NCBI RefSeq assembly: GCF_900177675.1
Contig: NZ_FXWM01000001.1
Coordinates: 753,001 to 817,000, forward strand
Length of the DNA stretch: 64,000 nt
From: Bacillus sp. OV166
GTDB lineage: Bacteria; Bacillota; Bacilli; Bacillales; Cytobacillaceae
Direction: 5' to 3'
The position numbers and the translations under genes are program-made. The notes below the pieces were generated by a model, which was given only the letters and a program-made list of their open reading frames with translations, searched no databases and was not told the DNA's origin. This document shows, piece after piece, positions 36,813 through 45,679 of this stretch. Within the stretch, counting starts at the first letter, position 1, and the number at the start of each line of letters is the position of its first letter.

Positions 36813-36989
36813 AACATAGAAAACATTAATAGCTTACTAATAGTATTAACTTATTAATATTCTTTATAGGTTGAATTAAAATCATCAATTTGTCTACTGG
36901 TAGTTTCAACTATATAATTAAAAGAAAATTCAAAAATGTTAATTTGTCATTTTATTTTTAAAAATATTTAGGAAGGAAGGTTAAAGTAT

Positions 36990-37232
36990 ATGAATAATAA
37001 AGAACATGAACAATTAATTTTAAAATGTTATAGCAACAAAACAGTTGCGATTCTTGGTTATCAAGAAAATGGGGGACAGCAACGAGCAAATTTCCTTAGA
37101 AGTCATGGAATTGATGTAGTTATTGGTCTTCGACTTGGTGATGAAAATTGGGAGTTGGCAAAACAAGATGGTTTCACTGTTTTACCGGTTTGGGAGGCAG
37201 CGGAATTGGCCCAGGTAGCTCAAGTCTGGTAA
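36990..37232 (+). CDS. Orphan protein resembling the N-terminal part of ketol-acid reductoisomerase
   Basis: The 80-residue protein NKTVAILGYQENGGQQRANF, then GIDVVIGLRLGDENWELAKQDGF, follows the first Rossmann unit of IlvC, which reads KTVAIIGYGSQG...DSGVDVIVGLR...SWxxAxxDGF. The full enzyme has about 330 residues; here translation ends where IlvC would continue with the DxxxxLxPD strand. The GxGxxG loop is changed to GYQENGG. A good ribosome site (GGAAGGAAGG) and a strong terminator 50 bases after the stop suggest it is expressed as a small unit. It could be a remnant or a re-purposed dinucleotide-binding-like peptide. Confidence 0.65.
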   Translation: MNNKEHEQLILKCYSNKTVAILGYQENGGQQRANFLRSHGIDVVIGLRLGDENWELAKQDGFTVLPVWEAAELAQVAQVW

Positions 37233-37281
37233 GGTTGGATATTACAAAATAACTTTAAGGTCAATTTTTGTTACTCAACAC

Positions 37282-37328
37282 TGCATGTAGAGAAATGATA
37301 TTTTTCCTCTACATGCATTTTTATTTTT
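37282..37328 (+). terminator. Strong terminator after the IlvC-like small gene
   Basis: TGCATGTAGAG (37282-37292) pairs perfectly with CTCTACATGCA (37307-37317), followed by TTTTTATTTTT. Confidence 0.85.
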
Positions 37329-37411
37329 AAGGATAATACTCCCCGTATTGCATTCATTGTTAACGTTTTTGGATTTTAACTTTATCTAAAAATTCCTCAC
37401 TCTATTAATAA

Positions 37412-38809
37412 TTATCCGAAATATATTTGTAAAAAAACAGCCAAAAAGGAAGTTACAAAGAATATAAGTAAAGCAAATATCAAATTATGCCTTACTACAT
37501 TCATCGGACTTTCATTTATTGTTACTGCTACTATGTTTGCATTCATTGTAAACGGACTTGAAGCTGACCCCGCTAAAGCACCACCAAGTATCGCTAACGC
37601 TAACCATTCCGGTGAAACATTCATAAAGTGTAAATTCAATGTCTGTGTTACTAAAACAACGACTAATTGAGGGATAATACCAGTCCAAGTCAAAATAAAT
37701 ACAATGAAACTAATAAATAATAAAAAAAATGGTCCAATCGATAGGCATATTATTTGTACAATATTATTAATCATATGACTTACATCCGAATGATCAATAA
37801 TATTGATTAAGACAGAAATTGCGATAAAAAGTGCTACCTGTGGATAAACTTGAGGAACATTTACTAGTAATCGAATCTTTAGATTTCTGAAATATTGTGC
37901 CCCTTTTTTTAATGTCAACGACCAAATAAAGGAATAAGGGATAATTATCATAATCACCGAATCAAGTATGGAATAAGAAAACCAATGGCTTATAAATAAA
38001 ATCAATCCAATAAAAATCAAAAAATTTAAAAGAAAGTATAATAAACTTGTTTTTTCCTTCTTTGTAATTAAGTGCTCTCGATCACTCTCATCAACTGAAA
38101 ACTCTTTATTAACCTCGCCTCTTAATCGAAAATAACTAGTTGAAATATCTAATAATAAAAGTAGAATCGCCAAAGAAAAAGTAATTGGTAATACAACTGA
38201 TGCCTTAGCTCCTGTTCCGGAAATAGCAATTGTCGGGGCAGCAGCAATAGGAGTCCAAAATAATGTCATAATAAATGGTCTAACAAAAGTAATAGATTGA
38301 AATTTATTAACAAATGAAGGAGGGAGTTTTTTTAAGAAATTAGATAATGATGTCTGTATAGTAGGAATAGCCGAAGCTGCCATCACGGAACATATAATAA
38401 AAGTAACGACTGAAAATGTTGTATACAAACCTTTAAATGAAGTTAGTTTTGTTTTAAAAAAACTATATATTTTTTGCGGATACTCACCTAATATTACTGG
38501 AATGGCAAAAAATGAGGAGTACGTTAGTAGGACAAGAATATTTGTCATCCCAGAAAAATAAGTTAAAGCTTGCCATGTAAACATATCATTTAAATACATC
38601 ACGATTAGAGAAATTGAAAAAGATAAACATATGATTAATTGATAAAAAACTTGAAGACCTGATAAAGAGAATAAAAATGCAAACAAACTGCAAATACTCA
38701 AAATTAATCCTGATTGTTTAAAAGATATAAATAGTTGAATAATATAAACCAAAAATAGTAGATTGAAAATAAATGCTCTTGAAAGTCGCAGTAACTTTAC
38801 CATATACAT
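37412..38809 (-). CDS. Polytopic membrane protein, probable permease of unknown family
   Basis: 465 residues, almost all hydrophobic, with about 12 predicted helices. A polar loop near residues 235-255 reads KEFSVDESDREHLITKKEK. The C-terminal part has LAILGGALAGSASSPFTMNANIVAVTINESP, a Gly/Ser/Asn-rich re-entrant-like stretch as in ion-transporter-superfamily anion permeases. I do not recognise the family securely. Its neighbours are aromatic catabolism genes and their regulators, so uptake of an organic acid is possible. The ribosome site (AAAGGATAGTGAGTAAATC) is modest. Confidence 0.6.
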   Translation of the reverse strand: MYMVKLLRLSRAFIFNLLFLVYIIQLFISFKQSGLILSICSLFAFLFSLSGLQVFYQLIICLSFSISLIVMYLNDMFTWQALTYFSGMTNILVLLTYSSFFAIPVILGEYPQKIYSFFKTKLTSFKGLYTTFSVVTFIICSVMAASAIPTIQTSLSNFLKKLPPSFVNKFQSITFVRPFIMTLFWTPIAAAPTIAISGTGAKASVVLPITFSLAILLLLLDISTSYFRLRGEVNKEFSVDESDREHLITKKEKTSLLYFLLNFLIFIGLILFISHWFSYSILDSVIMIIIPYSFIWSLTLKKGAQYFRNLKIRLLVNVPQVYPQVALFIAISVLINIIDHSDVSHMINNIVQIICLSIGPFFLLFISFIVFILTWTGIIPQLVVVLVTQTLNLHFMNVSPEWLALAILGGALAGSASSPFTMNANIVAVTINESPMNVVRHNLIFALLIFFVTSFLAVFLQIYFG

Positions 38810-39259
38810 GATTTACTCACTATCCTTTGTCCTCATAAATGTAATAATACTTTGATAATTCTCAATCAGTATATGGATAATATTTTTGATTTTCAAATTG
38901 AATTTATTTATATACTTTATATAAATCTTCTATAACAGGTCCACCTATATAATGTTATGAAATATCTAACGGAATTAGAGGTTTTTTATGGTGTCAGAAT
39001 CGAGGATGAGTACGGGGTACACACAATAAATAATGGTTGTGGTCGATATTTTGAGGAACAAGTGAAGGATATATCTGGCCTAGGTTGATCATATACACTC
39101 TATGCTAAATATGGGTGCATCTAAGTTTTCATAATCGTTGCCAAGCAACAAAATTAGTCCGCCTTTAGCATTGTGAAGCTTGTTTACAGGTCGATCCTGA
39201 AAGTGTGAACTTGGCAACATTTTTTGACTACTGAATTCGTTTGCAAAATATCAATGTTA
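38810..39259. other. Intergenic stretch with a small ORF and a large hairpin
   Basis: No standard gene is recognised in these 450 bases. A 43-codon plus-strand frame runs from ATG 38957 to TGA 39088 (MKYLTELEVFYGVRIEDEYG...) without a ribosome site. Downstream, GTTGCCAAG (39137-39145) pairs with CTTGGCAAC (39210-39218) and is followed by ATTTTTTG, enclosing 64 bases. It may be the remnant of a lost gene and its terminator, or a structured RNA. Confidence 0.4.
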
Positions 39260-40147
39260 TTAAAAAATTCTGTTCGAAGTTTGTATAATCGATTCTATGA
39301 TATTTTGAGGTACTTTAGAATGTGAAAAAAAGTAAATAGAGGTTGATGGAAGAGATTTACGAAGAGAAACTTTTTTAAGTTTTCCATTCTTTAGTTCTTC
39401 TTTTACTATAATCTCTTGTAAGAATGCAATCCCCAATCCCTTACGAACCATCATTTTTAACCAGCCTACATTACTAATCTCCACTTCTTTATATTCTCTT
39501 AAATGATTTTTCTCTAGAAATTCACCTAAAATCTTTGAGGTAACAAATTCTCGATTGTACACAATAATACGTTGGTTCTCCAAATCAGACGGTAGAATTT
39601 TATCTAGTTTTGTAAGAGGATGATCAGGTGCACAAACAAGAATATTTTGCACCTCGGCCATCTTAATTACTGAAAGATCAGGATGATTCTCTTTCGGATC
39701 TAGGTTAGCAAATCCAATATCAATTTCACCAGTTTTAATATCCTCAATTATTTGTTCTGTCGATCTAATTTCTATAGGGAATTCAATCCCGGGAAAGCAT
39801 TCATATAAGATTTTCAATATTTCTGGCATGATCTCTACACCCATATGATGGGTACAAGATATTTTTATTTGCTTGGGAGTTACTGGTTTATCTACAAGTA
39901 TATTTTTTCCCTTCTCGATAAGTTGAAAGGCCTCATGAAAACAGGGATAAATTTCCCTGCCAGAATAGGTTAACTCTGTTGTTTTCCTCCCATTTTCTCT
40001 TTTAAATAAAATACTATTTAATTCTTTTTCAAGTTGTTGAATCCGAACGCTGATAGATGGTTGGGTAATATACAGGGCATCAGCTGCAGCAGAAAAACTA
40101 CCTTTTTCTATTACCATTAGGAATGCTTCAATATTCTTTAATTCCAT
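39260..40147 (-). CDS. LysR-family transcriptional regulator
   Basis: A 295-residue protein starting MELKNIEAFLMVIEKGSFS; this ATG gives the standard LysR N-terminus, although a TTG three codons upstream sits at a better distance from GGGAG. The winged helix-turn-helix is GSFSAAADALYITQPSISVRIQQLEKELN. The effector domain follows, with KIRS-type sequence EIRSTEQIIEDIKTGEIDIGFANLD. It is near the aromatic ring-cleavage genes, whose regulators are often LysR types responding to an aromatic acid or muconate. It is transcribed leftward, away from the decarboxylase gene. Confidence 0.9.
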   Translation of the reverse strand: MELKNIEAFLMVIEKGSFSAAADALYITQPSISVRIQQLEKELNSILFKRENGRKTTELTYSGREIYPCFHEAFQLIEKGKNILVDKPVTPKQIKISCTHHMGVEIMPEILKILYECFPGIEFPIEIRSTEQIIEDIKTGEIDIGFANLDPKENHPDLSVIKMAEVQNILVCAPDHPLTKLDKILPSDLENQRIIVYNREFVTSKILGEFLEKNHLREYKEVEISNVGWLKMMVRKGLGIAFLQEIIVKEELKNGKLKKVSLRKSLPSTSIYFFSHSKVPQNIIESIIQTSNRIF

Positions 40148-40293
40148 TGTTGTCAATTTCACTCCCAGGTAAAAATATAATAACATCCCATACAAGTGTC
40201 AAAACCCTTGTCAAAACCAGTTCATATATAATTAATCCACTTTTTATTATATAAATAAAATTCAGAATAGGAAATATTATCAGGCTGAATTTT

Positions 40294-41232
40294 TTAGATA
40301 GATAGGAGAGATTTAACACCACTCTCATTATTTGTTATAGGAGGCCATGTGCATAGATCGAAAGGAAAGTCCGATCCAGGAACTACCCTGTCATATCCTA
40401 CCGTTTCTATTAAAAAATTCAAACTTGAATTGTTCCAAAGTACGTTATCAAACCAAAAACGACGTAAGTAATCTTCTGGAGGAGCCTGCAATGAATTAGA
40501 GACACCTGTCCACTTTTCATATCCTTTATTTAAACGACCAATCTGGTAGGGAAGAAAGCCACCACCATGAGCTAGTAAAATTTTCACACTTGGATATTTG
40601 TCTAGAAAACCACTTAACAATAAGTCAGCTGCACAAATGGTTGTTTCCCACGGTACCCCGATTAGATTAGGCATCATCCTTTTCTGCAGCCGCGGATCTT
40701 CACAAAGCAGAGGATGAATAAAAATAATGGCTTTTTGATAATTGGCTTCTTCCCAAAAAGGAGTAAAAAGATCATCAGTTAACATAACATTTGAAAGCCC
40801 CGGTCCAATAATGGCTCCATTTAATCCTAAATTCATCGCATGTTTTAATTCGTTTGCTGCATTAACAGGGTTGTTCAATGGAATGGTAGCTAATGCCGAT
40901 AATCGCTTACTGTTGTCATGAATCAAATCGGCTAGTGAACGATTATAGACTGTTGAAAGTTCACTTGTAATATATTCAGGAAAATCATACATAAAAAGCT
41001 GGGGAATAGGTGAGATAAGGGAATGAGACACGCCAGCATTTTCTTGTTCCTGCAGATATAATTTAGGATTGATAAATGACTCTTTCAGCTCAAATCCCCA
41101 TTTGTTATTTACCGTAAGAAAATCAGCTTGATCTGGCGATTTTTTCTCCCATCTTGCTTGAACTAAATCTTTGTTATCCTTAAGCCAAAGCAATACCTCG
41201 GGTGGAATGAAGTGAGTATGCATATCAAACAA
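40294..41232 (-). CDS. ACMSD-family amidohydrolase (decarboxylase)
   Basis: The protein is about 312 residues. TTG 41232 lies 9 bases after AGGGAGC; a GTG three codons upstream is too close to it. The N-terminal metal motif is FDMHTHFIPPE. ALATIPLNNP, IFIHPLLCEDPR, ILLAHGGGFLPYQIGR and GSDFPFDL are the other metal and substrate motifs of the ACMSD/gamma-resorcylate decarboxylase family. In the protocatechuate 2,3-cleavage pathway such an enzyme (PraH) removes CO2 from 5-carboxy-2-hydroxymuconate-6-semialdehyde. After GSDFPFDL only about 20 residues remain, fewer than usual for the family, so the C-terminal helix may be truncated. It is transcribed after the IclR regulator gene. Confidence 0.75.
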   Translation of the reverse strand: MFDMHTHFIPPEVLLWLKDNKDLVQARWEKKSPDQADFLTVNNKWGFELKESFINPKLYLQEQENAGVSHSLISPIPQLFMYDFPEYITSELSTVYNRSLADLIHDNSKRLSALATIPLNNPVNAANELKHAMNLGLNGAIIGPGLSNVMLTDDLFTPFWEEANYQKAIIFIHPLLCEDPRLQKRMMPNLIGVPWETTICAADLLLSGFLDKYPSVKILLAHGGGFLPYQIGRLNKGYEKWTGVSNSLQAPPEDYLRRFWFDNVLWNNSSLNFLIETVGYDRVVPGSDFPFDLCTWPPITNNESGVKSLLSI

Positions 41233-41265
41233 AATAATCACGCTCCCTATTAGTTTTTGAATAAT

Positions 41266-42042
41266 TTAATGTTTCCAATACCCTAGTCTCTCAGATATTT
41301 CATTAGCAGCATTTTTTACTTTATTAATAAGCGTAAGGTTGTGAGGATTCATGCGGTGGACCGGTCCGGCAACACTTACAGCGTACATGACTTTTCCAGT
41401 ATAGTCCCTTATTGGTGCAGCAACTGATGCAACCCCTTCGAGAAGTTCTTCAACACTCGCGGAATATCCGTTTTCCTTTATAGTTCTTAGTCTGTTACGA
41501 AGATCATCAGGATTTGCTAATGTATTCATCGTATATTTTTCAAGTCCATTTTCGATAAATTGTTCAATTGTTTCCTCGTTCTGGTGGGCAAGGATTACTT
41601 TTCCCGAACTCGTACAATGAAGAGGGTTTCTTCTTCCGATATGGGTAAATATTTGTACGGGATGTTTGCACTCTGCCCTATTTATATAAACAACATCCAT
41701 ATTTTCTAAAACAGCAATTTGGGCAGTTTCTCCAACCTCATCAACCAGCTTTCGGAGAACAGGTTGTGATTCACGACTAATTTCAAGGTTTGAAGTGACG
41801 ATGGTATTTAAATTAAGAATGGTGAGACCTAAACGATATTTTTGTGTCTCAGGGTCCTTAGTCACAAACCCTTCACTTGCGAGAGTGGCCAATAAACGGC
41901 TAACAGTGCTTTTTCCCAGCCCCAATGAAGAAGCCAAGTCAGTTACCTTTTTCTCTGGCTCATCTAGTGAGAAGCTCCGTAATAGACGAAGAGCATTCTT
42001 TACTGAAGAAAGTAGATAATCTTGATTATTGATAGTCCCCAT
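41266..42042 (-). CDS. IclR-family transcriptional regulator
   Basis: 258 residues. The N-terminal winged helix is VTDLASSLGLGKSTVSRLLATLASEGFV. The C-terminal ligand domain shows HIGRRNPLHCTSSGKVILAH and GYSASVEELLEGVASVAAPIRD, both typical of IclR proteins. ACAAAGGAGAATGTAA precedes the ATG. It is divergent from the aldehyde dehydrogenase operon, and two copies of an 19-base direct repeat lie in the 245-base space between them, so it probably controls the ring-cleavage operon in response to an aromatic intermediate. Confidence 0.92.
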   Translation of the reverse strand: MGTINNQDYLLSSVKNALRLLRSFSLDEPEKKVTDLASSLGLGKSTVSRLLATLASEGFVTKDPETQKYRLGLTILNLNTIVTSNLEISRESQPVLRKLVDEVGETAQIAVLENMDVVYINRAECKHPVQIFTHIGRRNPLHCTSSGKVILAHQNEETIEQFIENGLEKYTMNTLANPDDLRNRLRTIKENGYSASVEELLEGVASVAAPIRDYTGKVMYAVSVAGPVHRMNPHNLTLINKVKNAANEISERLGYWKH

Positions 42043-42060
42043 TTACATTCTCCTTTGTAC

Positions 42061-42079
42061 TTGTTGCATATAAAAGAAC
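42061..42079. promoter_or_regulatory. Candidate operator, repeat 1
   Basis: TTGTTGCATATAAAAGAAC lies 18 bases upstream of the iclR-type gene start and recurs with one change at 42165-42183. Confidence 0.5.
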
Positions 42080-42164
42080 TTAAGTCTTATATGGAATACA
42101 ATTTATTGTAACTTAATTTATATTATAGGTGCAATATTCAAAAAAATTTTAAATTTTTATTTAT

Positions 42165-42183
42165 TTGTTGCATATAGAAGAAC
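42165..42183. promoter_or_regulatory. Candidate operator, repeat 2
   Basis: TTGTTGCATATAGAAGAAC differs from repeat 1 by one base and starts 104 bases from it. It lies about 105 bases before the dehydrogenase start. The pair in a divergent regulator/operon space suggests IclR-type binding sites. Confidence 0.5.
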
Positions 42184-42287
42184 AGCGGTGTTGTATAATG
42201 AACTCCATCTCGTTACTATAAATACCAAGAAGTTCAAAACAGTTTGAATTTTTTATACTTTTTTAGAATATTGGGAGGTTTTCAATA

Positions 42288-43763
42288 ATGCAGACAAGAA
42301 CAATAGTAGAAAACAATGTAAAGCCATTTGATTGCAAGCATTTTATTAACGGACAGTATTTTGTTTCAAAAACTGGAACGACATTTGACAATATTAACCC
42401 GGCCACACAGGAAGTTCTAGGTAAAGTCTTTGAGGGAGGAAAGGAAGAAATTGACCTGGCTGTGGGAGCAGCAAAAAGAGCTTTAAATGGGCCATGGAAG
42501 AAAATGACCACGAATGACAGAATTTCTGTTATTCGTCGTATTGGAGATATCATTTTAGAAAGAAAAGACGAATTGGCAAAGTTGGAGTCTTTAGATACGG
42601 GAAAACCCTACTGGCTTTCTAGTACAATCGATATTCCACGTGCTGCTTATAATTTTCACTTCTTTGCAGATTACTTAAGAGGCTTAGGCAATGAGGCGTA
42701 TCAAACAGATGATGTAGCGATTAATTATTCAATCCGTCGCCCTGTAGGTGTTGTTGGGCTAATTAATCCATGGAATTTACCTCTTTTACTATTAACTTGG
42801 AAGCTTGCCCCATGCTTGGCAGCAGGAAGTACTGCTGTTATTAAACCGGCTGAATTAACTCCAATGACGGCTACTTTGCTCGGTGAGATATGTCGCGATG
42901 CTGGTGTTCCTGACGGAGTAGTAAATATTGTACATGGATTTGGTCCGGATTCTGCTGGTTCCGCTTTAACGGAACACCCTGATGTGGACGCAATTTCTTT
43001 TACTGGAGAAACTACGACAGGAAAAGTAATCATGTCAGCAGCTGCAAAATCATTGAAAAAGCTTTCCTATGAACTTGGCGGCAAAAACCCAAATATTATC
43101 TTCTCTGATTCTGATTTAGATGAAGTGATCGAAACGACTTTGAAATCCAGTTTTATTAACCAAGGTGAAGTATGCCTTTGCGGTTCACGCATCTATGTAG
43201 AACGTCCTGTTTACGAAGAATTTTTACAAAAGTTTGTGACAAAGACGAAAGAGCTTGTTGTCGGTGACCCATTCGATCCAGCAACAAAAGTAGGATCCCT
43301 CATTGGACAAGAACATTATGAGCGTGTAACCAATTATATTCAATTGGCCCTGGAAGAAGGCGGGCATATTTTAACTGGCGGTAAACGTCCAGAAGGTCTA
43401 GAGAAAGGTTATTATCTTGAGCCAACCATTATTACGGGCTTAGATCGCAATTGCCGTGTTGTTCGCGAAGAGATTTTCGGACCTGTAGTAACAGTTATTC
43501 CTTTTGACGAGGAAGAAGAAGTGATAGCACAGGCAAATGACACACATTACGGTTTAAGCGCTTCTATTTGGACGAATGATTTACGACGTGCACACCGTGT
43601 CGCAGGAGAAATTGAAGCTGGTATCGTTTGGGTAAATACATGGTTTTTACGTGACCTGCGGACGCCGTTTGGAGGCATGAAGCAGAGCGGAATTGGTCGT
43701 GAGGGTGGTATGCACAGTTTCGATTTCTATAGTGAATTAACAAATATCTGTATCAAGTTATAG
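42288..43763 (+). CDS. 2-Hydroxymuconic (or aminomuconic) semialdehyde dehydrogenase
   Basis: The 491-residue NAD-dependent aldehyde dehydrogenase has LINPWNLPLLLLTWKLAPCLAAG, the ELGGKNPNII segment with the catalytic Glu, and NQGEVCLCGSR, where the catalytic Cys sits in the VCLC context typical of hydroxymuconic/aminomuconic semialdehyde dehydrogenases (DmpC, XylG, AmnC, PraB). It oxidises the ring-fission semialdehyde to the dicarboxylate in the meta-cleavage pathway. It is the first gene of the plus-strand operon; GGGAGG precedes the ATG. A tautomerase and an oxalocrotonate decarboxylase downstream support the hydroxy, not amino, form. Confidence 0.88.
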   Translation: MQTRTIVENNVKPFDCKHFINGQYFVSKTGTTFDNINPATQEVLGKVFEGGKEEIDLAVGAAKRALNGPWKKMTTNDRISVIRRIGDIILERKDELAKLESLDTGKPYWLSSTIDIPRAAYNFHFFADYLRGLGNEAYQTDDVAINYSIRRPVGVVGLINPWNLPLLLLTWKLAPCLAAGSTAVIKPAELTPMTATLLGEICRDAGVPDGVVNIVHGFGPDSAGSALTEHPDVDAISFTGETTTGKVIMSAAAKSLKKLSYELGGKNPNIIFSDSDLDEVIETTLKSSFINQGEVCLCGSRIYVERPVYEEFLQKFVTKTKELVVGDPFDPATKVGSLIGQEHYERVTNYIQLALEEGGHILTGGKRPEGLEKGYYLEPTIITGLDRNCRVVREEIFGPVVTVIPFDEEEEVIAQANDTHYGLSASIWTNDLRRAHRVAGEIEAGIVWVNTWFLRDLRTPFGGMKQSGIGREGGMHSFDFYSELTNICIKL

Positions 43764-43775
43764 GAGGTAATCATT

Positions 43776-44576
43776 TTGAGCCAAACAAAAGTTGTAAAAA
43801 CGGAAACATTTGCTGAGCATCTGGCTCAAGCAGAGATTCAGGGGCGAGGGGTATCTCCCCTCACTGAACTTGAGCCGGCTATCACAATCGAAGAGGCGTA
43901 TCGAGTTCAATTACACACTATTGAAAAGAAAATAGCAGCCGGTCAGAAAGTGGTTGGAAAGAAGATTGGTTTGACCTCTGTTGCGATGCAGCAGCTTTTG
44001 GGGGTAGACCAACCGGATTATGGTCACCTTCTGGATGGAATGGTAATTGAGAATGGAGGAGAAATCTCTTCTAATAAAGTACTTCAGCCGAAAGTAGAAG
44101 CAGAGATTGCCTTTGTATTGAAAAAAGATTTGATAGGACCAAAAGTTACTGTGATGGATGTAATACAAGCTACCGATTATGTGGTTCCTGCCCTTGAAAT
44201 TGTAGATAGCCGTATAGCGGAGTGGAAGATTAAATTACAAGATACGGTTGCTGATAATGCATCTTCTGGCCTTTATGTATTGGGAGGAAAACCAATATTA
44301 ATTAATCAAGTCGATCTTGCTCAAATCGGAATGGTCCTTTATAAAAATGGAGAAATCATGAACACTGGAGTTGGGGCAGCGGCTTTAGGCCACCCTGCTA
44401 CTTGTGTAGCTTGGTTAGCAAATAAGTTATTTGAATATGGCATTACGCTCAAAGCGGGAGAAGTTATTCTTTCGGGTGCTCTTTCCGCTGCGATTAATGG
44501 AGAGCCAGGCGATCACTTTCAAGCGCGTTTTGCACACTTGGGAGAAGTAAATGTAAGATTTTCTAATAATCGTTAG
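43776..44576 (+). CDS. 2-Oxopent-4-enoate hydratase-like protein
   Basis: A 266-residue member of the hydratase/decarboxylase family starting at TTG after AGGAGG. KIGLTSVAMQQLLGVDQPDYGHLLDGM matches the hydratase branch (DmpE, MhpD, PraE). PKVEAEIAFVLKKDL and VPALEIVDSRI include the metal-binding Glu residues. It adds water to 2-oxopent-4-enoate to give 4-hydroxy-2-oxovalerate. It is a paralogue of the next gene, and the two commonly form a complex. It follows the dehydrogenase by 12 bases. Confidence 0.85.
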   Translation: MSQTKVVKTETFAEHLAQAEIQGRGVSPLTELEPAITIEEAYRVQLHTIEKKIAAGQKVVGKKIGLTSVAMQQLLGVDQPDYGHLLDGMVIENGGEISSNKVLQPKVEAEIAFVLKKDLIGPKVTVMDVIQATDYVVPALEIVDSRIAEWKIKLQDTVADNASSGLYVLGGKPILINQVDLAQIGMVLYKNGEIMNTGVGAAALGHPATCVAWLANKLFEYGITLKAGEVILSGALSAAINGEPGDHFQARFAHLGEVNVRFSNNR

Positions 44577-44641
44577 ACCCATAAAATTTATCATCGGCAA
44601 TGGCGAACAGGAAATAGTTCTTCGATAAGGAGGAAAAACGA

Positions 44642-45427
44642 ATGAGTACTGTCAATTTTCAATCAACAGCTGAGTTTTTACATCGAGCTGAAACAGAAAA
44701 GCGTGAGGTTCTTCGAGTTACAGTAGACCATCCAGACATGACTGTTGAGGATGCTTACAAAGTTCAAGAACAATTAGTTTCTATTAAATTAGAACAAGGA
44801 CACCGAATTATCGGCCCTAAAATGGGGTTAACAAGCCTGGCTAAAATGAAACAGATGAATGTAGAAGAGCCTATCTATGGTTACATTTTCGATTATATGA
44901 TGGTACCTGACGGTTCATCTATCTCGATGCAAGAGTTAATCCACCCTAAAGTAGAGGCAGAAATCGCCTTTGTTTTAGGAAAGGACATCGAGGGTCCTGG
45001 TATTACGGGTGCTCAAGTGCTTGCGGCGACAGAATATGTCGTGCCAGCATTGGAAATCATTGATAGCCGTTATGAAAACTTCAGATTTACGTTACCTGAT
45101 GTGATTGCAGATAACGCTTCTTCATCGAGAGTAGTGTTTGGGAATCGTTTAACTAACCCCGGTCCCTTAGAGCTTGATTTAGTTGGTGTCACGCTCTCTA
45201 TTAATGGAGAAATTAAAGATTTGGGAGCGGGAGCAGCAGTTCTTGGTCATCCAGCAAATTCAGTGGCAATGTTAGCCAATATGCTGGCAAGAAAGGGAGA
45301 AAAATTAAAAGCAGGTGATGTGATCTTAACCGGGGGTGTAACAGGTGCTGTTATGTTGTCTGTTGGAGATACGGTTTCGGCTAAGCTGGACGGTTTAGGA
45401 GAAGTATCCTTTAAGATGGTAGAATAG
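44642..45427 (+). CDS. 4-Oxalocrotonate decarboxylase-like protein
   Basis: 261 residues. PKMGLTSLAKMKQMNVEEPIYGYIFDYM is the decarboxylase branch signature (DmpH, XylI, PraD). PKVEAEIAFVLGKDIEGPG and VPALEIIDSRYENF keep the metal ligands. It decarboxylates 2-oxohex-3-enedioate to 2-oxopent-4-enoate, which passes to the hydratase. AAGGAGG precedes the ATG, 65 bases after the hydratase gene. Confidence 0.87.
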   Translation: MSTVNFQSTAEFLHRAETEKREVLRVTVDHPDMTVEDAYKVQEQLVSIKLEQGHRIIGPKMGLTSLAKMKQMNVEEPIYGYIFDYMMVPDGSSISMQELIHPKVEAEIAFVLGKDIEGPGITGAQVLAATEYVVPALEIIDSRYENFRFTLPDVIADNASSSRVVFGNRLTNPGPLELDLVGVTLSINGEIKDLGAGAAVLGHPANSVAMLANMLARKGEKLKAGDVILTGGVTGAVMLSVGDTVSAKLDGLGEVSFKMVE

Positions 45428-45460
45428 GAAATTTTTTAATGTAGAGGGGGTTATCAGGAT

Positions 45461-45655
45461 ATGCCGATTGTAAACATTCAGATAATGGAAGGAAGACCTG
45501 AAGCGAAAGTGAAGGAACTCATTCACAATGTAACAGAAGTCGTGAGCTCTACGCTTGATGCACCGAAACAAAATGTTCGAGTTCTTGTATCAGAAGTACC
45601 TAAAACACACTGGGGTATCGGCGGAATCGCTGTCTCCGATCGAACAGATAGATAG
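45461..45655 (+). CDS. 4-Oxalocrotonate tautomerase
   Basis: A 64-residue protein starting MPIVNIQIMEGR. After Met removal Pro1 is the catalytic base; Arg11 in MEGR and the basic NVRVLVSEVP segment match 4-OT. WGIGG replaces the usual N-W-G-x-GG end region. It converts 2-hydroxymuconate to 2-oxo-hexenedioate between the dehydrogenase and decarboxylase steps. It is in the operon after the decarboxylase (33 bases), with AGAGGGGG as ribosome site. Confidence 0.92.
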   Translation: MPIVNIQIMEGRPEAKVKELIHNVTEVVSSTLDAPKQNVRVLVSEVPKTHWGIGGIAVSDRTDR

Positions 45656-45679
45656 TCATTAACAAGGGGAGGAATTGAT

